A stretch of 37,569 nucleotides of DNA, taken from positions 1 to 37,569 of IMG/VR virus record IMGVR_UViG_3300043358_000015; one strand, written 5' to 3'. The stretch comes from a virus. How positions within the stretch are numbered: the stretch's first letter is position 1; each line of letters opens with the position of its first letter. The notes beneath the pieces are model-generated. The model was not told the origin of the DNA, did no database searches, and was given only the letters and a program-made list of their open reading frames with translations. This document shows positions 7,908-17,098 of this stretch, piece by piece. A program made the translations under genes and the position numbers.

Positions 7908-8059
7908 CGCTGACGCCGCGGCAGATCGCGGCCTATCTGGAATTCAGCGACAGGCTAGATCGCATCGAGCGGGCCAATGCGCTGGTGATATCAGCGATCG
8001 GCGCCCAGGGCGACAAGCAGGCGGTCGAGAAGGCGCTTAAGGAATTGAACGGACAATAA
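7904..8059 (+). CDS. Tail assembly chaperone, T-like part (probable -1 frameshift extension)
   Basis: Read from its own ATG (overlapping the G stop as ATGA) this gives 51 residues starting MTLTPRQIAAYLEF. The same frame has good protein character upstream as far as about 7841 (LEEIAVAITALIRRGFPPDY), which no start codon would include. I therefore think it is normally made as a G-T fusion by -1 slippage. The fused product would match the usual size of GT chaperones. It ends 20 bases before the next gene. Confidence 0.55.
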   Translation: MTLTPRQIAAYLEFSDRLDRIERANALVISAIGAQGDKQAVEKALKELNGQ

Positions 8060-8078
8060 CACACGCCAAAGGTTATGA

Positions 8079-8633
8079 ATGCCGCTGAAGTTTGATGTCA
8101 AGGTCGATCAGCCGGCCTGGCTCAAGGCGATCCGCGACAAGCAACGGCCGGTGGCCACGGCTGCGGTTGCGGCGCTGCGCGAGACGGCCGCCGATGCGGT
8201 GCAGGAGGGGCGGCAAAACATTGCCGGTTCCGGGCGGTTCGGGCCGAAATGGCAGCAGGGTTTGCAGTACCTCACCAAGGGTGCAAACGAAGGCGGCGAG
8301 CCATCGCTGCAGGCCAAAGCCATCATCTTTCACAAGTTCGGCATCGCCGGTGTTTTCGAGTACGGCGCCACCATTGCGGGCAAGCCGCTGCTGTGGATAC
8401 CGACCACGCGCGGCGGACCGCCGCCGAGGAAGTCGGGAAAGAAACTGGTGTCGGCCACGGTGCGCGGCCATCCGATGCTGTTCGATGCCAACGATCGCAA
8501 CCGGGAGAGGAAGCCGCTCTATATCGGCGTGCCCTCGGTTCGCATTCCGAAGAAATGGCGTATCACCGAGATCGTCAAGGAACATGTCAACCATATCGGT
8601 GAGCTGTTCCTGAAGCATTTCAAGGACAATTAG
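8079..8633 (+). CDS. DUF6441/gp10-like tail-completion protein
   Basis: The 184-residue product has an N-terminal helical part (LKAIRDKQRPVATAAVAALRE), then IFHKFGIAGVFEYGATIAGKPLLWIPT, a pattern seen in DUF6441-type and HK97 gp10-like phage proteins, and a C-terminal part with LYIGVPSVRIPKKW. These proteins usually bridge the head-tail junction. Here the gene lies after the chaperones and before the tape measure rather than before the tube gene, so a tail-side role is possible. The start has a nearby AAGG. Confidence 0.55.
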   Translation: MPLKFDVKVDQPAWLKAIRDKQRPVATAAVAALRETAADAVQEGRQNIAGSGRFGPKWQQGLQYLTKGANEGGEPSLQAKAIIFHKFGIAGVFEYGATIAGKPLLWIPTTRGGPPPRKSGKKLVSATVRGHPMLFDANDRNRERKPLYIGVPSVRIPKKWRITEIVKEHVNHIGELFLKHFKDN

Positions 8634-8636
8634 GTC

Positions 8637-10511
8637 ATGGCGCAGAAACTCTCAGTCACCATCGCGCTCGATGGCGCCGACGAGATCGAGCGGCAGCTCA
8701 AAGACATCGGCGATGCCGGCAAAAAGGCGTTCGCCGATATCGGCAAGGAGGCCGAAAAGGTCGGCGGCTTCAGTAAACTCAAGCCAGACGAGGTGACGAC
8801 CAAGCTGAAGCAACTCGGCATCACCGGCGTAGAGTCGATCAACAAAATCCAGGACGCGGTGAAATCGGCCGGCCGGCTGGAAAGCTTGGTGCAGGGGGTC
8901 GCATCGGTTGAAAGCGCGTTTACGGCATTGGCCGCGAATGCAGTGCCGATCATCGGCACGATTGCCGCAGGGTTTGTCAAAGCCACCCAGATGGCACTGG
9001 CGTGGGCGGATGCCGTCAACAAGGCCTCGACCGAGGCCATGAAACTTGGGGTGGGTGTCGAGCAACTGGACAAATTGCGGCAAGGTTTCGAGAGGGCCGG
9101 GATCTCCAGCGAGGCGATCAGTGACGGACTGCGGAAGGTCAAGGCCGGGCTCGACCAGCTCGATGTCGACCGGGTCAAACGGGCTTTCGAGCAATTGAAG
9201 GAAGCTGCGGGCCGCGGCTTCGGCGGCATCGGTTCGCAGGCCATGCAACAATTGCAGGCTGCGGCGGAAGGCACCGGGAAAGCCGCGGACGACGCTCGCG
9301 TGGCGCTCACGAAGCTTGCCGATGCGCAAGCCCTGAAATCATTGCAGACGGATATGGAAAACACCGAGCAAGCCGCGGAGCGCGCGCGGACGGCGCTCGC
9401 CAGGCTCGGCCAGGTGCCGGAAGGCACGCCTGGGAGAGCGCAAGAACTGAGACAATTGCAAGCGGCGGTGGAGAATACCGGTATCGCCGCAGCGCGCGCC
9501 CGCCAGGCGTTCGCCGGATTTACGCCGCAGCCTGCTCCGTTTACCGGACTCGCCGCCGCATTCCAAAAGCTCGGCATCGAAGGCGGCAAGCTCAGCGACG
9601 TGATCCCTCAGATCGTCGCAAAGTTTCGCGCCATGCCGGACACCGCGCAGCGCACCGAGCTGGCTATCGATAGATTGGGGGACAAGATGGGTCCCGAATT
9701 GATAGCAGCACTGCAAACCGGCAGTGCTGGCATCGACATGTTCACGCAGAAGTGGGCGGGGCTGACCCAGGCCCAGGCGGTCGAGGCGGCGAAGACCCAG
9801 CAAACGCTCAATCAGTTGTCGGCGGAGTGGGACCGCTTCAAGGCCGAGCTGGTGGCGCCGATCGCGACGCCGTTGTTATCGTTCCTGCGTTCCGAGCTTG
9901 AAGCGATCAAGGGTCATATCAACAGCACGGTGACCGAGTTCGCCAAACTTGGCGAAATTATCACCATCGTGTTCAGTAATCCGAGCGGCAACACGTATCA
10001 GGAATTAATCAAGATCGGTGCGGCGGCCGACACCCTGATTGGCAAGCTTGAGCAAGCGGCGGGCTGGCTGGGCAAAGTGTTCGGTGGCGGCGGCGAGCCT
10101 GGTTCGGTCACACCGATTCCTGGGAACGCTCGCGGCGGCATGATCGGCGGCCGGGGTTCGGGCACATCCGACAGCAACCTCGCCTGGGTCTCGCGCGGCG
10201 AGCACATCATGCCGGCAGGCGCGGTGCGGCAGCCCGGCGTGCTGGCGTTCCTGGAGGCGCTGCGGCGGTCAGGGGGCGATTTAAGCCGGGTGCTGGACCG
10301 GATGGGCCAGTTCGCGACGGGCGGCCTGGTGGGCATGCCAGCGCTTGCTGTGGGCGGGATCGGTGGCATGAGCCACGTCACCATCCAGTTTCCCGGCCTG
10401 CCTGCGATTTCAGGCTTGCGCGCCTCGTCGAATGTGGTCGACGAGTTGCAGAGGGCGGCGGCAATGGCGCAGGTCCGCTCCGGTGGCCGCAAGCCGAGCC
10501 GGTACACCTGA
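8637..10511 (+). CDS. Tail tape measure protein
   Basis: The 624-residue, largely helical protein is the longest in the tail segment before the hub. It shows coiled-coil repeats (QLQAAAEGTGKAADDARVAL and similar), a hydrophobic AFTALAANAVPIIGTIAAGF segment at about 100-120, and a C-terminal GGMIGGRGSGTSDSNL / VSRGEHIMPAGA block found in many phage tape measures. At about 1.5 angstrom per residue this predicts a short flexible tail of around 90 nm. Position after the chaperones is standard. Confidence 0.85.
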   Translation: MAQKLSVTIALDGADEIERQLKDIGDAGKKAFADIGKEAEKVGGFSKLKPDEVTTKLKQLGITGVESINKIQDAVKSAGRLESLVQGVASVESAFTALAANAVPIIGTIAAGFVKATQMALAWADAVNKASTEAMKLGVGVEQLDKLRQGFERAGISSEAISDGLRKVKAGLDQLDVDRVKRAFEQLKEAAGRGFGGIGSQAMQQLQAAAEGTGKAADDARVALTKLADAQALKSLQTDMENTEQAAERARTALARLGQVPEGTPGRAQELRQLQAAVENTGIAAARARQAFAGFTPQPAPFTGLAAAFQKLGIEGGKLSDVIPQIVAKFRAMPDTAQRTELAIDRLGDKMGPELIAALQTGSAGIDMFTQKWAGLTQAQAVEAAKTQQTLNQLSAEWDRFKAELVAPIATPLLSFLRSELEAIKGHINSTVTEFAKLGEIITIVFSNPSGNTYQELIKIGAAADTLIGKLEQAAGWLGKVFGGGGEPGSVTPIPGNARGGMIGGRGSGTSDSNLAWVSRGEHIMPAGAVRQPGVLAFLEALRRSGGDLSRVLDRMGQFATGGLVGMPALAVGGIGGMSHVTIQFPGLPAISGLRASSNVVDELQRAAAMAQVRSGGRKPSRYT

Positions 10512-10533
10512 TGATCGCAAGGGCGACATAGAG

Positions 10534-10923
10534 ATGGCACATCCGCCATACACGCTACTCGCCATCGACGGCATCGACTTCAGTCAGTACGCGGTGCGCG
10601 GCGTCACCATGACGCTTACGCCGATCGATCAGGCGGCAAATCTGGCGCGCGATTGCCGCGGTGCGCTGGCCGATATTTCAGTGGCTCAGTTCCGGCAGTA
10701 CAAGGTCTCGGTCACATGCACCGACCACGAGGTGCCGGAACTGTCAGACGTATGGCCGGGCATGGACATCACCATCACTTGCATTCCCGGCCTCGGCGCC
10801 GCCAACGCGAGTGACGATGTGCTGACCATCCTAGCCAAAGTGACAAGCTGGAATACCTCGCGCGACGAGTGGGCGGCCGAGGTGGCCTGGCAACTCGAGG
10901 CCGAGCAGAGGGCCATATCGTAA
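10534..10923 (+). CDS. Minor tail protein (tail-tip region)
   Basis: The 129-residue product begins MAHPPYTLLAIDGIDFSQYA and has beta-rich sequence (TLTPIDQAANLARDC, YKVSVTCTDHEVP). It lies between the tape measure and the large hub-like protein and overlaps the latter's start (TAATG). A distal-tail or adaptor function is inferred from this position. No family was recognised with confidence. An upstream in-frame ATG at 10432 would fall inside the tape measure gene and was rejected. Confidence 0.55.
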   Translation: MAHPPYTLLAIDGIDFSQYAVRGVTMTLTPIDQAANLARDCRGALADISVAQFRQYKVSVTCTDHEVPELSDVWPGMDITITCIPGLGAANASDDVLTILAKVTSWNTSRDEWAAEVAWQLEAEQRAIS

Positions 10924-12869
10924 TGCCGGCAGGGCTACCGTATTTCGCCTGGATCGATGCCGGCGAGACTATATTCACGCCTACGCATATGCGCTGGGAC
11001 GAACAGGTGTTCTCGTTCACGCTTGCGCAGGACGAAGGCGATCCGGCCAGCCTCACCGTGGTGGTGCGGCGGCCGCGCAATGTTGCCGGCGATCCGATCG
11101 GGCTGCTCGGACCCGGCCGCAAGATCTGGGCCTGGTTCGCGCTCGACTGCGGGCCGGACTTGGTCAAGTTCCGCGGTCGCCTGGTCGGTGTGCCCACCTC
11201 TATCTTCGAGGAACTGGTGACGCTGGAATTTGTGGCGCGGCCGATCGACCTGGTGGCGCAGAAGAACACGCTCGCCGACAGTCTGCGGGTGCTGCCGTAC
11301 TACGACGAAGTGGTGATCGACGAAGCGCGGCGCAGCGACCCGGAGGTGGTGCTCGAGGGCTACAGCAAGATCTGGCATTACGATCGCGAGACGCATGTGC
11401 TGACCGTCTCGGACGAGATCACCGGCGAGGATGGCCTGGTCGAATTCGACGGCGCCAGCGAAGCCGGCAAGGTGCTCTATGACGGCCTCGGCCTGACACT
11501 GACCGGCGGGCCGCTCGCCAGCGTCGATGTCAATGCTGAATTCACCTGGACCCAACTGGCCCAGGGCAGTGTCGATCTTGCCCGCTACCTGATCTCGAAC
11601 TGGCCGGAGTCAGGGCCGAATTATATTACCTCATACACCTTCAGCGCCGACAACTGGCCGAAGACGGGGGCTTCGATCGGGGACGGCTGGGTCGCTGCCG
11701 AGGCGACTGCGATCTCGTCGTACAGCCTGGAGACCAAGACTACATCGGATAGCGGCACGCTCACGGTCATCTTCCCCGATGATTCGTGGTTCGGCGCATC
11801 AAAGTCCAGTATCTCAACCAGTATCAGCGAGACCACCTTCGATAAGCCGGCCGGCTCGATTGAGTATCCCGAGGAAGCCGTGGACAACGTGTCGTGGACC
11901 GCCGGCACCCAAGATATCGAACTTGTCGGAGGCAAAAGTCAGAACGCATCGCTGAGCCGCAGCTATTCGCAAAACACTTCGGTGCTGGTTTTGAACTATG
12001 CCGAGGTCACGCTGAAGGCCGGCTATTCGGCCAATCGGCAATGCACAGAGCGGGTTACGTTGTCTTTGTTCGCCGATGTGCAACCGATCCTGACGGACCC
12101 GGAGGACGGCGAGGCGCTGCGGATCGACGATATCCGCTCGGTCAATCTGAGCGAAGCCATCGGCGGCGTTGTGCCGATCGGCGATCCGGCGCGGCGATCC
12201 TACATCGCGACCGCACGGGGCAATCAAAGTCTCGAGCATCTGATTGCGCTGGCGCGTGCCAACCTGATGAAGCGGGCGCGGGTGGTGGAGATCTCGTTTG
12301 TGCCGAAACTTTCCCGTATGCCGGAAATCAGCTTGCGCAAGAATTGCTTCCTGACCGAGCCGCGGGTTGGCGAGGCACTCGGCAAGATCATCGGCTATTC
12401 CGTGGCGCTGAACGGCAACGATGGCCGGATCGATTGTCAGGTTCGAATCGGCTGTGCCATCGGCCGCGGTGGCTCGGCGGTTGCGGCAGGCGGCGAGCCG
12501 ACCTACTGCACGATCGATTACACAGGGGCCGATTACCAACAGTTCACCAACCGCATCGTGCTGCTCGATTCCTCGGTCGGCTATCAGCCGCCGAACGCCA
12601 ATCCGAACGACGACGGTCTCAACTTTCTGTCCACCCTGCGGGCCGAGGATGTCATCGAGACTCCGCTGGTGGTCGAAAATCCAACATCGGTGCAGGCGGC
12701 GCATCTGTCCGGCATCAAGGACAAGGATGTGGCGGCCGATGAGCTCAAGAAGGTCGAAACCCGCGCCACCTTCAAGCTCAAGAGCATGACGCGCGAGTTC
12801 GCCAGCGATTATGACATCCAAGTTACCGACCTGAGCATCCCGACCGGATATGATCTGGAGGCGGTGTGA
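10923..12869 (+). CDS. Tail hub / baseplate-like protein
   Basis: The 648-residue product starts with a segment like the first barrel of tail hub proteins (IFTPTHMRWDEQVFSFTLAQ, LTVVVRRPRN, GRKIWAWFAL, FRGRLVGVPT), followed by long beta-rich regions, NLMKRARVVEISFVP and a SATR-like assembly. It probably closes the distal end of the tail tube and carries fibres. Start at 10923 overlaps the preceding stop by one base. The segment around 12480-12700 is variable-looking and may be a surface domain. Confidence 0.6.
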   Translation: MPAGLPYFAWIDAGETIFTPTHMRWDEQVFSFTLAQDEGDPASLTVVVRRPRNVAGDPIGLLGPGRKIWAWFALDCGPDLVKFRGRLVGVPTSIFEELVTLEFVARPIDLVAQKNTLADSLRVLPYYDEVVIDEARRSDPEVVLEGYSKIWHYDRETHVLTVSDEITGEDGLVEFDGASEAGKVLYDGLGLTLTGGPLASVDVNAEFTWTQLAQGSVDLARYLISNWPESGPNYITSYTFSADNWPKTGASIGDGWVAAEATAISSYSLETKTTSDSGTLTVIFPDDSWFGASKSSISTSISETTFDKPAGSIEYPEEAVDNVSWTAGTQDIELVGGKSQNASLSRSYSQNTSVLVLNYAEVTLKAGYSANRQCTERVTLSLFADVQPILTDPEDGEALRIDDIRSVNLSEAIGGVVPIGDPARRSYIATARGNQSLEHLIALARANLMKRARVVEISFVPKLSRMPEISLRKNCFLTEPRVGEALGKIIGYSVALNGNDGRIDCQVRIGCAIGRGGSAVAAGGEPTYCTIDYTGADYQQFTNRIVLLDSSVGYQPPNANPNDDGLNFLSTLRAEDVIETPLVVENPTSVQAAHLSGIKDKDVAADELKKVETRATFKLKSMTREFASDYDIQVTDLSIPTGYDLEAV

Positions 12870-13273
12870 TGGGCCTGGAAGTTGTCGTCCGACCGGTCGT
12901 CTTCCCGAACATCCGCCCCACGACGCCGCGCGTTCTGCTTCCAAGTGCCGATAGTCCCGACCAGGGTCTCTGCGCCCTGAGCGGCGGCGGCGGCAAGTTC
13001 ATCGGCACCTCGTTTAGCTGGAGCGTCAATATATCGAAGTCGAAACCGAAGAAGGAAGAGAAGCGTCAAGTCGACAAGAAGAGGGTTTATCAGGTGGATA
13101 ACGACGGCAATATCAACAAAGACAATTTTGTCGATGTCGAGCAGACCAAGAAGATCAAGCTGAAAGGCGAGGCCGATACAGACAAAATAATCTATGCGCA
13201 GGGCTCAGATCCCGAGAATGTCGAAACCTTGGAGAAAGACATAACCAAGTTTCCAGCACCGGGTGAGGACTGA
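12869..13273 (+). CDS. Tail-associated protein of unknown function
   Basis: The 134-residue product begins MGLEVVVRPVVFPNIRPTTPR and has a glycine patch (ALSGGGGKFIGTSFSW) followed by a long lysine- and acid-rich central part (SKSKPKKEEKRQVDKKRVYQ). It sits between the hub-like and fibre genes with a one-base overlap to each. A tail-fibre or spike adaptor is the likely role by position. The highly charged middle could be an unstructured linker. An in-frame GTG at 12866 is the alternative start. Confidence 0.5.
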   Translation: MGLEVVVRPVVFPNIRPTTPRVLLPSADSPDQGLCALSGGGGKFIGTSFSWSVNISKSKPKKEEKRQVDKKRVYQVDNDGNINKDNFVDVEQTKKIKLKGEADTDKIIYAQGSDPENVETLEKDITKFPAPGED

Positions 13274-14058
13274 TGGCAATCGTCTATGTCACGACCGGCG
13301 CATGGGGGACCGGCACCGGGACGCCCAACAGCGCGGCGCAGGTCGATGGCAATTTCTATGATGTCGACCAGCGCATTGTCGAACTGAACGCCGACCTGGC
13401 CGAAGGCAAGCGCATCGACACCGTCAGCTATACGTCCACCAGCATGACGTTCCATTTCACCGATGGAACGACGCAAACCATTCCGTTGCCGATTGCAACC
13501 ATCAGCTATGTCGGGCAATGGACCAACTCGACGCCCTATGCTCGCGGCCAGATGGTCTCGGTGCCGGGCAGCGGCATGTATCAGGTCCTGGTCGACCATA
13601 CGACGCCGCCACCGCCGGCACCGTTCGATCCCAACGCCACGGATGATAGCACGGATCACAACCCGCTCTATTCGTTCTGGATGCCGCTCTATGACGTCAA
13701 CTATGACGCCGCGATCTTCGTGCCCGGCAGCCTGCAACGCGCGGCCGGCGAGCTGTTGTTCGTCGGCATTGCCAACCGTTCGATGGGATTGAGGAGCGGC
13801 AATGCCCATGCATATGCCTGGATCGATACCGGCATCGCGACCGGCGGCACCAACATCATCATCTCGATTGAGAAGAATGACACCGAGATCGGGACCATCA
13901 CATTTGTCGTCATGGGCGGCCTGGCTGGTACCTTCAATATTCCGGTAGCCACCGACTTTGTCGAAGGTGATCGCTACGCGCTGCGGGTCACGCAGTCCGA
14001 CAACGCCGTGCCGGCTGACCTGTCGGTCACATTGCCCTTTGTGCGCACGGATATCTAG
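13273..14058 (+). CDS. Tail fibre-like protein with carbohydrate-binding-like motif
   Basis: The 261-residue product shows an N-terminal segment (NSAAQVDGNFYDVDQRIVELN) that often precedes phage fibre modules. It continues with a motif like chitin- or carbohydrate-binding domains (YVGQWTNSTPYARGQMV then MYQVLVDH), a Pro-rich linker (TTPPPPAPFDP) and a C-terminal beta domain. The Y-x-G-x-W ... Y-x-x-G-x-x-V pattern also occurs near the end of the P-loop/collagen protein. It is the first of several putative surface-binding proteins. Receptor unknown. Confidence 0.55.
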   Translation: MAIVYVTTGAWGTGTGTPNSAAQVDGNFYDVDQRIVELNADLAEGKRIDTVSYTSTSMTFHFTDGTTQTIPLPIATISYVGQWTNSTPYARGQMVSVPGSGMYQVLVDHTTPPPPAPFDPNATDDSTDHNPLYSFWMPLYDVNYDAAIFVPGSLQRAAGELLFVGIANRSMGLRSGNAHAYAWIDTGIATGGTNIIISIEKNDTEIGTITFVVMGGLAGTFNIPVATDFVEGDRYALRVTQSDNAVPADLSVTLPFVRTDI

Positions 14059-14081
14059 ATGATTGCAACGGCAACATCGTG

Positions 14082-14690
14082 ATGGCAGAGGGCTTTGGCC
14101 AAGATGTCGTTACGAACGTCGTCAATGTGCATTGGGCCGACAGGGGAGCAGCGCCATCGCTGTTCCTGAACTGGAGTGCCAGCATGATTGACCCGAGCGA
14201 CGGTAGCGCTCGTCCGCTTTGGGAATTGGGCAGCGACTGTGTCATGGCTGTAACCGTGGACGGCGTGCCGCCGCTGAGCAGGACTACGCTTGTGATTCAT
14301 CCGGTCATCGATTTAGTCACTGACCAGGATGAGGTGCGTGGTTCATTCCCGGACGGCGAGGCTGGCAAGCCCGGCTCCGGGACTATTGACGGTCACTATT
14401 TTGCAAGCCAGCCGGTTGGGACACCAGAACTGAACGGTAGCGTAAATTACAGCACCTCCGCTACCCACAATCCATACAACGGGGCGAGCGTTGTTTCGAT
14501 CGCGCTCACTGTTACCTTGCGACCCATTGCAGTTAGAGACCACGGTTACGAATGGTTTGCCGTCGCGGGAGCGGGAGAAATATCAGCTTCATCACAACGA
14601 ATCGAAGGTACCGCGCCGAGTGGCGGAACACTGAATTTTGAGGCAAGGTTCAACCTTGAAGATGATCCGCCGACCGTCATCCTCTCCTAA
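14082..14690 (+). CDS. Tail-fibre region protein of unknown function
   Basis: The 202-residue product is beta-rich (LFLNWSASMIDPSD, VSIALTVTLRPIAV) with no recognised catalytic motif. ATG at 14082 is preferred to a GTG three bases earlier. No strong ribosome site is visible, so expression may be weak or coupled to the gene ending at 14058. Codons at the end fit a continuous protein. Its place among fibre genes suggests a tail-tip or fibre component. No family name can be given. Confidence 0.45.
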   Translation: MAEGFGQDVVTNVVNVHWADRGAAPSLFLNWSASMIDPSDGSARPLWELGSDCVMAVTVDGVPPLSRTTLVIHPVIDLVTDQDEVRGSFPDGEAGKPGSGTIDGHYFASQPVGTPELNGSVNYSTSATHNPYNGASVVSIALTVTLRPIAVRDHGYEWFAVAGAGEISASSQRIEGTAPSGGTLNFEARFNLEDDPPTVILS

Positions 14691-14733
14691 CGGAGAAATC
14701 GCACCCGATCCTTCGCGGATCGCAGGAGAATGA

Positions 14734-15132
14734 ATGCTCGTCTGTAGCGTAAGCCAGTTGGCCCGGCGGGCGGCGATCGTGGCTGATATTGCAGAGGCTG
14801 CGAGCGCCGAAGATGGGTCGACCACCGGTAACATTGTTTTCGCCGCACTGGTTGACGACCCGGCCTCGGTGGGTGAAATCGTCGATGCCTATCTCGGCGA
14901 GATCATGCTGGAGGCGGCGAGCGCCGATGCCGCTGTCGACGCCAGTATTCCGGGAATTTACGCTACCGATATTACTGAGACGATGATTGCCACTCACACC
15001 CAGGACGGCACGGTGGGGCTTCCCGCGGTGGCGCGAAGCACGATACTGATGGGAGCTGTCGGGCCTGCCGTCGTAAACACCGGCACTACGGCGCGCGCTG
15101 CCAATGCCAGCGGCGTCATGGTCAATTCCTGA
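14734..15132 (+). CDS. Small alanine-rich structural-region protein of unknown function
   Basis: The 132-residue product is rich in Ala, Asp and Ser and begins MLVCSVSQLARRAAIVADI. A CAGGAGAATGA site precedes the ATG, which fits good translation. It lies in the fibre cluster between two surface-protein genes. The pattern suggests a helical start and then strands, without a recognisable fold. It may be a chaperone or a short virion protein; neither can be shown. Confidence 0.45.
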   Translation: MLVCSVSQLARRAAIVADIAEAASAEDGSTTGNIVFAALVDDPASVGEIVDAYLGEIMLEAASADAAVDASIPGIYATDITETMIATHTQDGTVGLPAVARSTILMGAVGPAVVNTGTTARAANASGVMVNS

Positions 15133-15142
15133 AGGGGACAGT

Positions 15143-16474
15143 ATGGCCTCGTACTACGTTTATTCCGGAGCCGGCGGGTCCAACAATGGCACAAATTGGG
15201 CCAATGCCTACACGACGCTAGCGGCGGCGTTCTCCGGTAAACTGGCCGGCGACGTGTTCTATGTCGCACACGATCACTCGGAATCGGCGGCTGGCGTCAC
15301 GTTGACATCGGCCGGGACGAACAGCAATCCGTCTAAAGTGATCTGCGTCGATCGTTCAGGCTCGGTGCCTCCGGTGTCGGCCGACCGGCGCGCGACTGCT
15401 CAAATTACAGCGACCGGGGCCAACAATCTTCAAATCAGCGGATCGACGCATTATGACGGAATTATTCTCGTCGCCGGGTCCGGGGCGTCATCGACCGGGT
15501 TCATGATCCTTTCAGCAACGAACAACATCGCATTGCGCTTTGATAATTGCTCGCTGCAACTTGGAATTGCCGCTGCGGGCAGCGTGATAGCCTTTGCGGG
15601 TGCTTCCAACGCGTTTGGAGGCTGCTACTTTGAGCTTAATAATACAACGTTATCGTTTGCCCATGTGGGTGGCGAAGTGGTCATGGCGGGCACTCTGAAA
15701 TGGCGTAACACGCCATCGGCGTTGCTGGGGAGTGTTCCAACTTTTTTGTTTACGGCAGCCGTGCAGCGCGGCGGTTCGGTCGAATGCAGCGGTGTTGACT
15801 TTTCGGCGGCCGGGTCCGGCAAAACGCTGGTTGACCTCGGCGTGAACACGCAGGGCTTTTCGTGGCGGTTTATTGATTGCAAGCTCAATGCTTCCGTCAC
15901 GAAAGATACGACGATAACGAACCCTGCGCACGGGGCGAACACAGTTGACTTCCTCCGCTCGGGTTCGGCCGGGGTGAATTATACCGTATATCGTTCGCTC
16001 TATTCCGGCACGCTCAGCGAGGAGACGACGATCGTTCGGACCGGTGGGGCATCCGATGGCACTACGACAATCGCCTGGAAAATTGTCACCAGTGCGTTCA
16101 GCACCTATTCGCTGCTATTTGAGTGCCCGCCGATTGCAATCTGGAACGATGTCGTCGGTTCTTCGGTCACGGCGACAGTCGAAGGCATCTGGGGCGGCGG
16201 CGCAGTGCCCAATGATGACGATATCTGGCTGGATGTCGAATATCTCGGTAGCTCGTCATCTCCATCGGGTTCGTTCGTCAACGACGGCAAGGCCGATCTG
16301 CTGACAACGGCGGCGGGCCAGACCTCGAGCACGGCGACGTGGGGCGGCTCGACCACCAAGTTCAAGCTCGCGGTATCGTTTACGCCGCAGCAGAAGGGCT
16401 GGATCTATGTGCGGGTCAAATGCGCAAAGGCTTCATCCACCTTCTACATCGACCCGCTTGTCACGCTGACCTGA
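15143..16474 (+). CDS. Tailspike-like protein with beta-helix character
   Basis: The 443-residue product begins MASYYVYSGAGGSNNGTNWA, an opening common in phage proteins that fold as right-handed beta-helices. The body has repeated short strands with Asn and Gly turns (LQISGSTHYDGIILVAGSGA, IALRFDNCSLQLG). A C-terminal beta domain (FTPQQKGWIYVRVKCAKA) may trimerise or bind ligands. An AAGGGGACAGT site precedes the ATG. A role in host surface polysaccharide recognition or cleavage is inferred; no catalytic residues could be assigned. Confidence 0.55.
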   Translation: MASYYVYSGAGGSNNGTNWANAYTTLAAAFSGKLAGDVFYVAHDHSESAAGVTLTSAGTNSNPSKVICVDRSGSVPPVSADRRATAQITATGANNLQISGSTHYDGIILVAGSGASSTGFMILSATNNIALRFDNCSLQLGIAAAGSVIAFAGASNAFGGCYFELNNTTLSFAHVGGEVVMAGTLKWRNTPSALLGSVPTFLFTAAVQRGGSVECSGVDFSAAGSGKTLVDLGVNTQGFSWRFIDCKLNASVTKDTTITNPAHGANTVDFLRSGSAGVNYTVYRSLYSGTLSEETTIVRTGGASDGTTTIAWKIVTSAFSTYSLLFECPPIAIWNDVVGSSVTATVEGIWGGGAVPNDDDIWLDVEYLGSSSSPSGSFVNDGKADLLTTAAGQTSSTATWGGSTTKFKLAVSFTPQQKGWIYVRVKCAKASSTFYIDPLVTLT

Positions 16475-16498
16475 TAACTTTCCCAAAGGGAGAACGCC

Positions 16499-17083
16499 AT
16501 GACTGAAGAACGCGCAGACGCGCGCGAATGCAATGACGCGACCGTAATCCGCGGCACCGGTCTCGACGAGCGTGCCTGCGCTCAAGGTCGCTATGAGATC
16601 GAATGCGTCGGCGCCGACGGCAAATTGAAATGGCGCGAGACCATCGACAACGTGGTGGCGACCGTCGGCAAGAACCTAGCACTGGATAGTTTTCTCGCCG
16701 GCTCGGCCTATACCGTGACCGGGCCATTTATGGGGTTGATCTCGTCGGTCTCCTACAGCGCGGTGTCGGCCGGCGACACCATGGCCTCGCATGCGGGATG
16801 GTCGGAGGCGGGCGGCACCACTGCGCCGACTTATTCCGGCAACCGCAGGACCGCGGTGTGGTCGGCGGCGGCATCCGGATCGAAGGCGCTGTCGGCGGCG
16901 CTGTCGTTTGCGATCACCTCAACGGGGACCGTCAAGGGCGCCTTTCTTTGCTACGGCTCGGGCGCGCTCAACACCAAGGACAACACCGCCGGCGTGCTGT
17001 GGTCGGCGGGCACGTTCAGTACGGGGGATAAAGCGGTGGTGAACGGGGACACGCTCAATGTCCAGTACTCGACTTCGCTATAA
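16499..17083 (+). CDS. Virion structural protein of the fibre region
   Basis: The 194-residue product has the segment [16 protein letters not shown] followed by [20 protein letters not shown] and [13 protein letters not shown], a layout often seen in tail or decoration proteins of rhizobial and related phages. The C-terminal half is a beta-rich [20 protein letters not shown] region. A strong AAAGGGAG site precedes the start. It is placed between the beta-helix protein and the collagen-like fibre, so a structural function is likely although no reference function is known to me. Confidence 0.6.
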   Translation: MTEERADARECNDATVIRGTGLDERACAQGRYEIECVGADGKLKWRETIDNVVATVGKNLALDSFLAGSAYTVTGPFMGLISSVSYSAVSAGDTMASHAGWSEAGGTTAPTYSGNRRTAVWSAAASGSKALSAALSFAITSTGTVKGAFLCYGSGALNTKDNTAGVLWSAGTFSTGDKAVVNGDTLNVQYSTSL

Positions 17084-17098
17084 GTAGCGAGCGTCATC

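Noticed and set aside
8630-9589. Long minus-strand frame opposite the tape measure gene
   Set aside because: Ser/Ala-rich product with no ribosome site, typical of the antisense shadow of a high-GC gene.
11814-12944. Long minus-strand frame opposite the hub gene
   Set aside because: His/Arg-rich shadow frame with no recognisable domain; the plus-strand gene is well supported.
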